Source: Thermoflexales bacterium | GTDB lineage: Bacteria > Chloroflexota > Anaerolineae > Fen-1058 | Assembly: GCA_017999195.1 (NCBI GenBank) | Contig: JAGOBP010000094.1 | Location: forward strand, 1-10,389 | DNA: 10,389 nucleotides | Reading direction: 5' to 3' | Shown here: in pieces, positions 1 to 6,106 of the stretch | Position numbering within the stretch: position 1 is the stretch's first letter | Layout: the number at the start of each line of letters is the position of its first letter | Position numbers and translations under genes: made by a program | Notes under the pieces: generated by a model | Database searches by the model: none | What the model was told of the DNA's origin: nothing | What the model saw: the letters and a program-made list of their open reading frames with translations, nothing else

Positions 1-37
1 CGATCTAACACAACTCTAACACGCGGCTGAAAATGAA

Positions 38-70
38 GGGAGCGCCGGGTCTGACGACCGCGGCGCTCCA
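38..70 (-). terminator. Intrinsic terminator after rpsA
   Basis: A 9-bp perfect stem (GGAGCGCCG at 39-47 with CGGCGCTCC at 61-69) continues inward through a second 4-bp stem (GGTC 48-51 with GACC 56-59), with one bulged G at 60 and a TGAC loop. On the minus strand it lies about 30 bases beyond the rpsA stop and is followed by the moderately T-rich CTTCATTTTC. The stem is strong. The tail is not a clean T run, so release efficiency is uncertain. Confidence 0.7.
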
Positions 71-98
71 CTGGTTTTACTTTACGCTATTTCGACGG

Positions 99-1313
99 CT
101 ATTCAGCCGAGGGTGAATCAGCCTCGTCGTCATTGACGATGTCCAACGCCTGTCGCCAGTCGTCGTCCATGTAGTCGCTCTGCGCCACGCGCTTCAGGCT
201 CAGGCCCAGGCGACGCTTGCTGGCATCGATGCGGATGACGCGCAACGTGACCATCTGGCCTTCCTTGACGACTTCCTTGGGATGACCGATGCGCTTATCG
301 GACAGTTCGGACACATGGATCAAGCCTTCGATCGCGTCATCGTCCTTGATGCGGGCGAACGCGCCGAACTTAGCCATCTTGGTGATCTCACCTTCCACCA
401 ATTGCCCGACCTTGTAGCGCTCTTCGATCGACGCCCACGGGTCCTTCTCCAGGCGTTTGATGCTGAGACCCACGCGCTTGTGATCGGGATCGACCTTGAG
501 CACAACCACGTGAACCTTCTGGCCCGGCTTGAGCGCTTCGCTGGGATGATTGATCGGCTTCCAGGTGATCTCGGAGAGATGCACCAGGCCATCGGCCCCA
601 CCGAGGTCGATGAAGGCACCGAAATCGGCCAGGCTGATGACTTCGCCTTCGCGCTCATCGCCTTCTTTCAACTCCGTCAGCATCTTCTCTTTCTGAATCT
701 TGCGGACCTGGCGCTGCGCCGCCCGCTCGGAGAGGATGAGGCGGTTCTGCTCGCGATCGAGTTCGATCACTTTCAGATACAACTTGCGCCCGACCATCGC
801 CATGAGTCGCTTGTTGGGATCGGCGCCTTCTTCGGCCTTGCCCAGCGAGACCAGCTGCGAGGCCGGTACGAAACCGCGAATCTTGCCCACCTTGACGATG
901 AGGCCGCCCTTGTTGTAACCGGCGACGACGCCCTCGAACACGTCCTGGGTGGTATTGAGTTCTTCGGCTTCGGCCCAATCACGCGAGGCCTGCGTACGCG
1001 TCAACGCCAGCGCCACATTCCCATTGCGGTCTTGCGGATTGACCACATAGGTTTGCACACTGTCGCCGACTTTCAACTCGGCCAACACATCAGGCGGAAC
1101 CTTCTCAAGTTCCTCACCCACGATGACGCCTTCTGATTTGGTGTTGATATCCACCAAAATCTCACTTGAGGACACGCGCAAGATCGTGCCTGTCAGGACA
1201 TCACCGCGCTTAATCTGCTTGAGGCCAAAGTCGGCTTCGAGCAAATCATGCATGGAAGTCGCCACACTAGGATCGACACCCATTTCACCGGACACATTCA
1301 CTTCGTCAGTCAT
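99..1313 (-). CDS. rpsA: 30S ribosomal protein S1 (four S1 domains)
   Basis: This 404-residue protein binds mRNA at the 30S subunit and helps load transcripts with weak or structured leaders. Four S1/OB-fold repeats are visible at roughly residues 35-106, 124-195, 215-287 and 302-375. The last two carry the classic signature (DFGAF at 230-234, GLVHLSEI at 242-249; KFGAF at 315-319, GLIHVSEL at 330-337). The tail is acidic (YMDDDW, NDDEAD). Four domains in about 400 residues fits the short S1 form of many non-proteobacteria; E. coli S1 has six. The ATG at 1313 is chosen because GGAG (1323-1326) lies 9 bases upstream and homology begins soon after. The frame stays open to 1520 but would run through this gene's promoter and into the divergent permease. 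It has its own promoter and terminator and no partner gene in the window. Confidence 0.95.
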   Translation of the reverse strand: MTDEVNVSGEMGVDPSVATSMHDLLEADFGLKQIKRGDVLTGTILRVSSSEILVDINTKSEGVIVGEELEKVPPDVLAELKVGDSVQTYVVNPQDRNGNVALALTRTQASRDWAEAEELNTTQDVFEGVVAGYNKGGLIVKVGKIRGFVPASQLVSLGKAEEGADPNKRLMAMVGRKLYLKVIELDREQNRLILSERAAQRQVRKIQKEKMLTELKEGDEREGEVISLADFGAFIDLGGADGLVHLSEITWKPINHPSEALKPGQKVHVVVLKVDPDHKRVGLSIKRLEKDPWASIEERYKVGQLVEGEITKMAKFGAFARIKDDDAIEGLIHVSELSDKRIGHPKEVVKEGQMVTLRVIRIDASKRRLGLSLKRVAQSDYMDDDWRQALDIVNDDEADSPSAE

Positions 1314-1347
1314 TCGGCTTAACTCCGTTTTAGTTAGAAGCGGGGCG

Positions 1348-1376
1348 ATTATAAAACGGATCACCCTAAAACGCAA
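1348..1376 (-). promoter_or_regulatory. rpsA promoter, sigma-70 type
   Basis: Reading the minus strand, TTGCGT (1376-1371) is followed after exactly 17 bases by a perfect TATAAT (1353-1348). Transcription should begin near 1341, giving a leader of about 28 bases that contains the GGAG ribosome-binding site. A leader this short leaves little room for structured feedback control of the kind known for E. coli rpsA. Confidence 0.75.
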
Positions 1377-1394
1377 CCCGACGGAATATGTGCC

Positions 1395-1430
1395 TTGCAA
1401 GAATCGCCTGGCTGCGGTATGGTCAGGGTA
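1395..1430 (+). promoter_or_regulatory. Putative promoter of the DMT permease, leaderless type
   Basis: TTGCAA (1395-1400) and TATGGT (1418-1423) are separated by exactly 17 bases, each matching the sigma-70 consensus at 4 of 6 positions. Initiation about 7 bases after the -10 box would fall at 1430, the A of the chosen ATG. No good Shine-Dalgarno sequence precedes that ATG (only CAGGGT directly against it), which agrees with a leaderless mRNA. The hexamers are moderate, so this is a plausible reading only. Confidence 0.45.
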
Positions 1431-2329
1431 TGCAACGACAGCGATTATGGGCAGATATTGCATTGCTGGGCTTGGCGGCCGGCTGGGGCGGCACGTTTGT
1501 GATGGTGAAGGAAGCCACACAGTTGCTGCCCGTCTTTACCTTCCTGGCACTGCGCTTTGTCGTGGGGGCCAGTGTGTTGATCGGGTTGTCACGTTCCAGC
1601 CTGCGGCGGCTCGATCGGCGCACGATCATGATCAGTATCGTGGCGGGCCTGTTGTTTGCAAGTGCGTACGGTTTTCAAACGATCGGTCTTCAGACGATCG
1701 GGCCGGGGCGCGCAGGGTTTATCACGGGCCTGGCGGTCGTGCTGGTCCCGATCGGCGCGGCGGCGATCTGGCGGCGGCGACCGGATGTCTCGGCGTTCGT
1801 GGGCATCGCGGCAGCCGTGATGGGCGTGGCCTTTCTGACCGGCGGCTTGAGCGGTGAAACACCGACATTGGGCGACCTGTGGGTGCTGCTGGGCACGATC
1901 GGGTTTGCGGGCCAATTGTTAGCGGTAGGCGCACTACCGCGCAACAACGATCCACGCCCCTTGGCTGCGATCCAGGTGACGACGACGGCAATCGCGTGCG
2001 CGTTGATAGCCGTCGTCACTGAACGCCCGGTGTGGACACTCGATGGGCGCGTGTGGGGCGCGGTGTTGTTTACGGGCTTGATCGTCACGGCGCTGGGCGT
2101 CACCGCACAAACGTGGGCGCAAGCGTTTACGTCGCCCACGCATACGGCCTTGATTTTTGCGACCGAGCCTGTGTTTGCCGCCGTGATCGGTTTTCTCGCC
2201 ATCGGCGAACAACTGACTTTAGGGCAGTTAGTGGGCGGGGCTTTAATTCTGCTGGGCATGCTCATCAGCGAATTAGGACCGCTGTGGTTGAATCGCCGCC
2301 GGACGCAGAAGCGCGCCTTGTCGCTTTAG
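1430..2329 (+). CDS. EamA/DMT-family permease
   Basis: This 299-residue polytopic membrane protein has the two-fold 5+5 helix layout of the drug/metabolite transporter superfamily. Hydrophobic segments lie near residues 8-27, 34-52, 67-85, 95-113, 121-138, 150-167, 178-195, 206-225, 236-256 and 264-282. Family marks include WGGTFVMVK in helix 1, LRFVVG in helix 2, GFITGL in helix 4, and the second-repeat signature TEPVFAAVIGFLAIGEQL followed by GALILLGMLISEL. A basic tail (RRRTQKR) suggests a cytoplasmic C-terminus. Members export or import amino acids, nucleosides, sugars or drugs; the substrate cannot be read from sequence. An in-frame ATG at 1388 is rejected because it lies upstream of the likely promoter and lacks a ribosome-binding site. 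The gene is divergent from rpsA, and the next gene's promoter overlaps its last codons. Confidence 0.88.
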   Translation: MQRQRLWADIALLGLAAGWGGTFVMVKEATQLLPVFTFLALRFVVGASVLIGLSRSSLRRLDRRTIMISIVAGLLFASAYGFQTIGLQTIGPGRAGFITGLAVVLVPIGAAAIWRRRPDVSAFVGIAAAVMGVAFLTGGLSGETPTLGDLWVLLGTIGFAGQLLAVGALPRNNDPRPLAAIQVTTTAIACALIAVVTERPVWTLDGRVWGAVLFTGLIVTALGVTAQTWAQAFTSPTHTALIFATEPVFAAVIGFLAIGEQLTLGQLVGGALILLGMLISELGPLWLNRRRTQKRALSL

Positions 2330-2346
2330 ACATCGCGTCTTATAAT
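2318..2346 (+). promoter_or_regulatory. Promoter of the M20 dipeptidase gene
   Basis: TTGTCG (2318-2323, 4 of 6 consensus) and a perfect TATAAT (2341-2346) are separated by exactly 17 bases. The -35 box and part of the spacer lie inside the last codons of the permease gene. Initiation is expected near 2353, giving a leader of about 50 bases. Confidence 0.7.
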
Positions 2347-2362
2347 CAAATTGACCAACTCT

Positions 2363-2390
2363 CACGTCGACACGAGTCGACGTGTCTTTT
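2363..2390 (+). terminator. Hairpin with T-rich tail in the M20 leader
   Basis: A perfect 9-bp stem (CACGTCGAC 2363-2371 with GTCGACGTG 2376-2384) closed by an ACGA loop is followed by TCTTTT (2385-2390). It has the shape of a short intrinsic terminator and could end permease transcripts. It also lies downstream of the dipeptidase promoter and only 3 bases before AGGAG extends from 2394, so it would be part of that mRNA's leader and could attenuate or stabilise it. Confidence 0.55.
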
Positions 2391-2403
2391 CTCAGGAGCT
2401 TTC

Positions 2404-3774
2404 ATGCTGACCGAAGCCTTGCAGTATGCGCAGCTTCACCGCGAACGTTTTCTATTGGAATTGAAAGAACTACTCGAAATCCCCAGCATCAGCGCCCTGC
2501 CTGAACACAAGCAAGATATGCAGCGCACCGCGCAATGGCTGGTCGATCACTTCACCGCGCTGGGTTTGAAGCACGCCAAGATCAATCCCACACCCGGTCA
2601 TCCGATCGTGACCGCCGATTGGCTGGAGGCGGGTCCCGATAAGCCGACCGTGCTGATCTATGGGCACTATGACGTTCAGCCCGTAGACCCGATCGAGTTG
2701 TGGCATTCCGATCCGTTCCGCGCGGAAGTGCGCGGCGATTATCTCTTCGGGCGCGGCACGTCGGACGACAAAGGGCAGATGTTCATCCATGCTAAAGTCT
2801 TGGAAGCGTACTTCAAGACTAATGGCAAGCTGCCCGTCAACGTCAAGCTGATCATCGAAGGCGAAGAAGAAGTCGGCGGGCCTAACCTCGATGCCTTTAT
2901 CACGGCGAATAAAGATTATCTCAAGGCCGATGTGGCGGTGATCAGCGACACCTCGATGATCAAGCCCGGCCAACCGAGCATTGTGTACGGCCTGCGCGGC
3001 CTGTGCTACATTCAAGTAGAAGTCACCGGCCCCAATCGCGATTTGCATTCCGGCCAATATGGCGGCGCGGTCTACAATCCCGTTCAGGCCCTCAGCGAAA
3101 TGCTGGCTTCGTTGAAAGATAGCAACGGCCACGTCACCGTGCCGGGCTTCTACGATAAGGTCATTGCACTGGATGAGGCCGAGCGCGCCCGCATTGCGGC
3201 GATTCCTTATACGGAAGAAGGCTTCCTGCAAGAAACCGGCGTGCCCGGCGTGTGGGGCGAAGCGGGCTACACCGTACGCGAGCGCGTCACGGCACGGCCC
3301 ACGCTGGAGATCAACGGCATCTGGGGCGGCTTCCAGGGTGAAGGCCCCAAGACTGTGTTGCCCGCCAAAGCGGGCGCCAAGATCAGCTGCCGCCTCGTGG
3401 CGAATCAAGATCATTACGAGATCGCCGACTTGCTGCAAAAGCACCTGAAACAGATTGCGCCGCCCGAGGTTACCGTCGAGACGAAACGCCTGCACGGCGG
3501 GCACGGCGCCTTGATCGATGTCACCTCGAAGTACATGCAAGCGGCCGCGCGCGTACTGGAAGAAACCTTCGGCAACCCGCCCGTCTACGAACGCGAAGGC
3601 GGCTCGATTCCGGTGGTGGCGACCTTCCAAACCGAACTCGGCATCGATTCCGTGATGCTGGGCTACGGCCTGCCCGATGATAATCTGCACTCGCCGGACG
3701 AGCGCTTCTATCTGCCTAACTTCTACGGCGGCATCGACGCGACGATTAAGTTCTTGAGTGAGATTGCAAAGTAG
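2404..3774 (+). CDS. M20-family metallodipeptidase
   Basis: A 456-residue cytosolic zinc peptidase of the M20 family (PepV/CNDP/ArgE relatives), likely cleaving dipeptides or related amide bonds. Expected metal and catalytic residues are present: H88 in GHYDVQP, bridging D121 in SDDKG, general base E155 and ligand E156 in EGEEEVGG, D182 in SDT, and H429 in NLHSPDE. H215 in DLHSG belongs to the inserted dimerisation (lid) domain, about residues 195-315. The ATG at 2404 is chosen because AGGAG (2394-2398) lies 5 bases upstream and the family's N-terminus begins here. The frame is open upstream only as a shadow of the permease gene. No signal peptide is present. The gene looks monocistronic, with its own promoter and terminator. 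Dipeptidase is the best call; carboxypeptidase or deacylase activity on a related substrate is possible. Confidence 0.93.
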   Translation: MLTEALQYAQLHRERFLLELKELLEIPSISALPEHKQDMQRTAQWLVDHFTALGLKHAKINPTPGHPIVTADWLEAGPDKPTVLIYGHYDVQPVDPIELWHSDPFRAEVRGDYLFGRGTSDDKGQMFIHAKVLEAYFKTNGKLPVNVKLIIEGEEEVGGPNLDAFITANKDYLKADVAVISDTSMIKPGQPSIVYGLRGLCYIQVEVTGPNRDLHSGQYGGAVYNPVQALSEMLASLKDSNGHVTVPGFYDKVIALDEAERARIAAIPYTEEGFLQETGVPGVWGEAGYTVRERVTARPTLEINGIWGGFQGEGPKTVLPAKAGAKISCRLVANQDHYEIADLLQKHLKQIAPPEVTVETKRLHGGHGALIDVTSKYMQAAARVLEETFGNPPVYEREGGSIPVVATFQTELGIDSVMLGYGLPDDNLHSPDERFYLPNFYGGIDATIKFLSEIAK

Positions 3775-3792
3775 GCGAGTAGATCAGGAAAC

Positions 3793-3829
3793 AAGGACGG
3801 AGGCGAATCGCTTCCGTCCTTTTATTTTA
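3793..3829 (+). terminator. Intrinsic terminator of the M20 gene
   Basis: A 13-bp stem with one G-T wobble (left arm 3793-3805, right arm 3809-3821) and a 3-base AAT loop is followed by TTATTTTA. It lies 18 bases after the stop codon. The left arm starts with AAGGACGGA and the right arm ends with TCCGTCCTT. This is a textbook rho-independent terminator. Confidence 0.88.
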
Positions 3830-3882
3830 GGACGCAGATTGCGCAGATTTCACAGATCAATCATCTGCGAGAATCAGCGTCC
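3830..3882. repeat. Degenerate palindromic intergenic repeat
   Basis: The 53 bases form an imperfect inverted repeat. GGACGC (3830-3835) pairs with GCGTCC (3877-3882), GATT (3837-3840) with AATC, and CGCAGAT (3842-3848) with ATCTGCG (3863-3869). The left half also carries repeated GCAGATT and CACAGATC units. The element sits exactly between the M20 terminator and the next promoter and contains no ORF. It looks like one worn copy of a dispersed palindromic (REP- or MITE-like) repeat; other copies cannot be checked here. Confidence 0.5.
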
Positions 3883-3899
3883 CAATCATGTTTTTCACG

Positions 3900-3908
3900 T
3901 GATACAAT
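3900..3908 (+). promoter_or_regulatory. Extended -10 promoter of the DUF255 gene
   Basis: TGATACAAT (3900-3908) is an extended -10 element: TG, one base, then TACAAT matching TATAAT at 5 of 6. No good -35 box is seen at 16-18 bases upstream, where the palindromic repeat ends. Extended -10 promoters can work without one. Initiation near 3915 gives a leader of about 24 bases. Confidence 0.5.
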
Positions 3909-3938
3909 TTCTGCATCTGTTTCAGCCAAGGACCGATG

Positions 3939-6008
3939 ATGCCCAATCGCTTGATCGACGAGACCAGCCCGTATTTGTTGCAGCACGCCCACAATCCCGT
4001 TGAGTGGTATCCGTGGGGCGAAGAGGCGCTAGCCAGAGCGCGCACCGAAAACAAGCCCATCTTCCTCAGCATCGGTTATGCGGCCTGTCACTGGTGTCAC
4101 GTGATGGAGCACGAATCGTTCGAGGACGAAACGACCGCACGCGTGATGAACGAACTCTTCGTCAACATCAAAGTCGATCGCGAAGAACGGCCCGATCTCG
4201 ATTCGATCTATATGAGCGCCGTGGTCGGCCTGACAGGCGGCGGCGGCTGGCCGATGAGCGTCTTTCTCACGCCCGATGGCCGCCCCTTCTATGGCGGCAC
4301 GTACTTCCCATCGACACCGCGCCACGGCATGCCTGCCTTCCGCGAGGTGCTGAAAGCCGTCGCGGATGCGTGGCACAATCGCCGCGAGGAAATCCTCAAG
4401 AACAGCGACGGCATCTTGGGCTATCTGAAACAGGCCAACGATTTTGTCGCGCAGGTCGAAAGTCAGTCGCTGTCAACGGGCACACTCGCCAAAGCCGAGC
4501 AACTCATTGGCCGCAGTTTCGATCGCGTCAACGGCGGCTGGGGCGGCGCGCCCAAATTTCCGCAGCCCATGACGCTGGAGTTTTTGCTGCGTCGTTACAC
4601 GCAAACAGCCAACGCCCCACTCCGCACTATGCTCGATCACACTCTGCAAAAGATGGCTCACGGCGGCATGTACGACCAACTCGGCGGCGGCTTTCATCGC
4701 TATTCAACGGACGCGCAATGGCTAGTCCCGCACTTCGAGAAGATGCTATACGACAACAGCCAACTGGCGCGCGTCTACTTGCATGCTGCGCAAGCCTTAA
4801 ACGAGCCGTTTTATCGCCGCATCGCGACCGAGATTTTAGACTACGTCGCACGCGAGATGACACATCCTGACGGCGGATTCTATTCGACACAAGATGCTGA
4901 TTCTGAGGGCGTGGAAGGCAAGTTCTTCGTGTGGACGGTGGCTGAAGTCCGATCAATCCTGGGCGACGATGAGATTCTCTTCAGTGAAGTGTATGGCGTG
5001 ACATCACACGGCAACTTCCACGAACACCATTTACCTGCAGGACAAAACATTCTCAGCGTGCTCAAAGACCCGATTGGTGTGGCGCAGGCCAACGGCCTGT
5101 CGTTGGCCGAACTCGAAGCGAAGTTGGCGCAAGCACGACAGAAATTGTTTGACGTGCGCGAGCGCCGCATCAAGCCGCAGCGCGATGAAAAAATCCTCGC
5201 GGCCTGGAACGGGCTGATGTTAGCCGCGTTCGCGGAAGCCGCCCGTGATCCACTGTTGGCCGAGCGGGCGCAGCTGTACCGATCGGTGGCGGAACGCAAC
5301 GCCGAGTTTTTACTGCGCGAGATGCGTTTGCCTGGTGGACGATTGCTCCGCACGTGGAAGGACGGTCGCGCTAAACTCAACGCGTATTTGGAAGACTACG
5401 CGGCGGTGATCGAAGGTTTGATCGAGTTGTATCAGACCACCTTTGACGAACGCTGGTTTGTGGCCGCGCGTGACTTAGCCGATACCATGCTCCAGCATTT
5501 TGCCGATCCCGCGGGCGGCTTCTTCGACACCAGCGACGATCATGAAGCGCTGGTCACACGCCCCAAGGATTTGCAGGACAACGCCGTACCGTCGGGCAAT
5601 GCACTGGCCGCGACCGTTTTGCTCAAACTCTACGCCTTCACGAGCGACGATCTGTACTATAAACAGGCCGAATTGATGTTGAGCATTTTGCAGGGCGCAC
5701 TGGCGCAGGCCCCCACCGGCTTTGCCCAATGGCTGTGCGCGCTCGATTTTGCGCTGAGCGGTCCACGCGAAATCGCCCTCGTCGGCGATGTCCAATCGGG
5801 GGCGGGCCAGGCGTTGTTGGCTGTGGTGCGGGAAGGCTATCGGCCTAATCAAGTTATTGCGGCAGCGTTCCCGGATCGATCGTCAGTCGTCCCGCTGCTG
5901 GCCGCGCGCCCAATGCTGGCCGGGCAACCGACGGCCTACGTCTGCCAGAATTTTGCCTGTCAACAGCCGGTGGTCGAGCCGGTTGCCTTGCGTGGGCAGC
6001 TGCACTAA
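3939..6008 (+). CDS. DUF255 / YyaL (SPATA20-like) thioredoxin-domain protein
   Basis: This 689-residue protein joins an N-terminal thioredoxin-like DUF255 domain (about residues 1-165) to an (alpha/alpha) toroid resembling six-hairpin glycosidases. It matches bacterial YyaL and vertebrate SPATA20 in length and motifs. The redox motif is C50-H-W-C53, preceded by FLSIGYAA and followed by HVMEHESFED. Toroid marks include FEKMLYDNSQL (266-276), DADSEGVEGKFFVW, DEKILAAWNGLMLAAFAEAA (from 417), LEDYAAVIEGLIELY and DNAVPSGNALAATVLLKL. Two cysteines near the C-terminus (VCQNFAC) may bind metal or form a disulphide. No signal peptide is seen, so it is cytosolic. The biochemical role is not established for this family. 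Two adjacent ATGs exist; 3939 is preferred over 3936 because AAGGA (3928-3932) is then 6 bases away, not 3. It has its own promoter. Confidence 0.93.
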   Translation: MPNRLIDETSPYLLQHAHNPVEWYPWGEEALARARTENKPIFLSIGYAACHWCHVMEHESFEDETTARVMNELFVNIKVDREERPDLDSIYMSAVVGLTGGGGWPMSVFLTPDGRPFYGGTYFPSTPRHGMPAFREVLKAVADAWHNRREEILKNSDGILGYLKQANDFVAQVESQSLSTGTLAKAEQLIGRSFDRVNGGWGGAPKFPQPMTLEFLLRRYTQTANAPLRTMLDHTLQKMAHGGMYDQLGGGFHRYSTDAQWLVPHFEKMLYDNSQLARVYLHAAQALNEPFYRRIATEILDYVAREMTHPDGGFYSTQDADSEGVEGKFFVWTVAEVRSILGDDEILFSEVYGVTSHGNFHEHHLPAGQNILSVLKDPIGVAQANGLSLAELEAKLAQARQKLFDVRERRIKPQRDEKILAAWNGLMLAAFAEAARDPLLAERAQLYRSVAERNAEFLLREMRLPGGRLLRTWKDGRAKLNAYLEDYAAVIEGLIELYQTTFDERWFVAARDLADTMLQHFADPAGGFFDTSDDHEALVTRPKDLQDNAVPSGNALAATVLLKLYAFTSDDLYYKQAELMLSILQGALAQAPTGFAQWLCALDFALSGPREIALVGDVQSGAGQALLAVVREGYRPNQVIAAAFPDRSSVVPLLAARPMLAGQPTAYVCQNFACQQPVVEPVALRGQLH

Positions 6009-6023
6009 GTGCGGCCCCATTTT
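5994..6023 (+). terminator. Possible terminator with the stop codon in its loop
   Basis: A 7-bp stem with one wobble (5999-6005 with 6009-6015) has the TAA stop of the DUF255 gene as its 3-base loop. GGG (5994-5996) can add three pairs with CCC (6016-6018) across a 2-base bulge. ATTTT follows. It fits a weak intrinsic terminator for the upstream gene, and its T tract touches the next promoter's -35 box. The short tail keeps confidence moderate. Confidence 0.4.
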
Positions 6024-6049
6024 GCGATCTGCCCCACGTCTGGTAGAAT
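6022..6049 (+). promoter_or_regulatory. Promoter of the lipoprotein esterase
   Basis: TTGCGA (6022-6027, 4 of 6 consensus) and TAGAAT (6044-6049, 5 of 6) are 16 bases apart, and TGG directly before the -10 box makes it an extended -10. Initiation near 6056 gives a leader of about 50 bases containing AAGG (6093-6096). Confidence 0.6.
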
Positions 6050-6106
6050 GTTGGGTTGATGCTTCTTGACCCCAATTAACCGAGCAAATTAAAAGGCAGA
6101 ACCGTA

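Noticed and set aside
282..1136. 284-codon open frame on the plus strand opposite rpsA
   Set aside because: Antisense shadow of a GC-rich gene: no ribosome-binding site, His- and Asp-rich composition typical of reversed coding DNA, and no recognisable domain.
1314..1520. N-terminal extension of the S1 reading frame on the minus strand
   Set aside because: It crosses the TATAAT promoter and the 5' end of the divergent permease, has low-complexity non-homologous residues, and the ATG at 1313 has a good ribosome-binding site.
2032..2403. Upstream extension of the M20 frame
   Set aside because: The added residues translate permease DNA out of frame and its own leader hairpin; family similarity starts at 2404, after AGGAG.
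2470..3690. 406-codon open frame on the minus strand opposite the M20 gene
   Set aside because: Its length comes from codon bias of the real gene on the other strand; the plus-strand product has complete metal-binding motifs, and the reverse frame has none.
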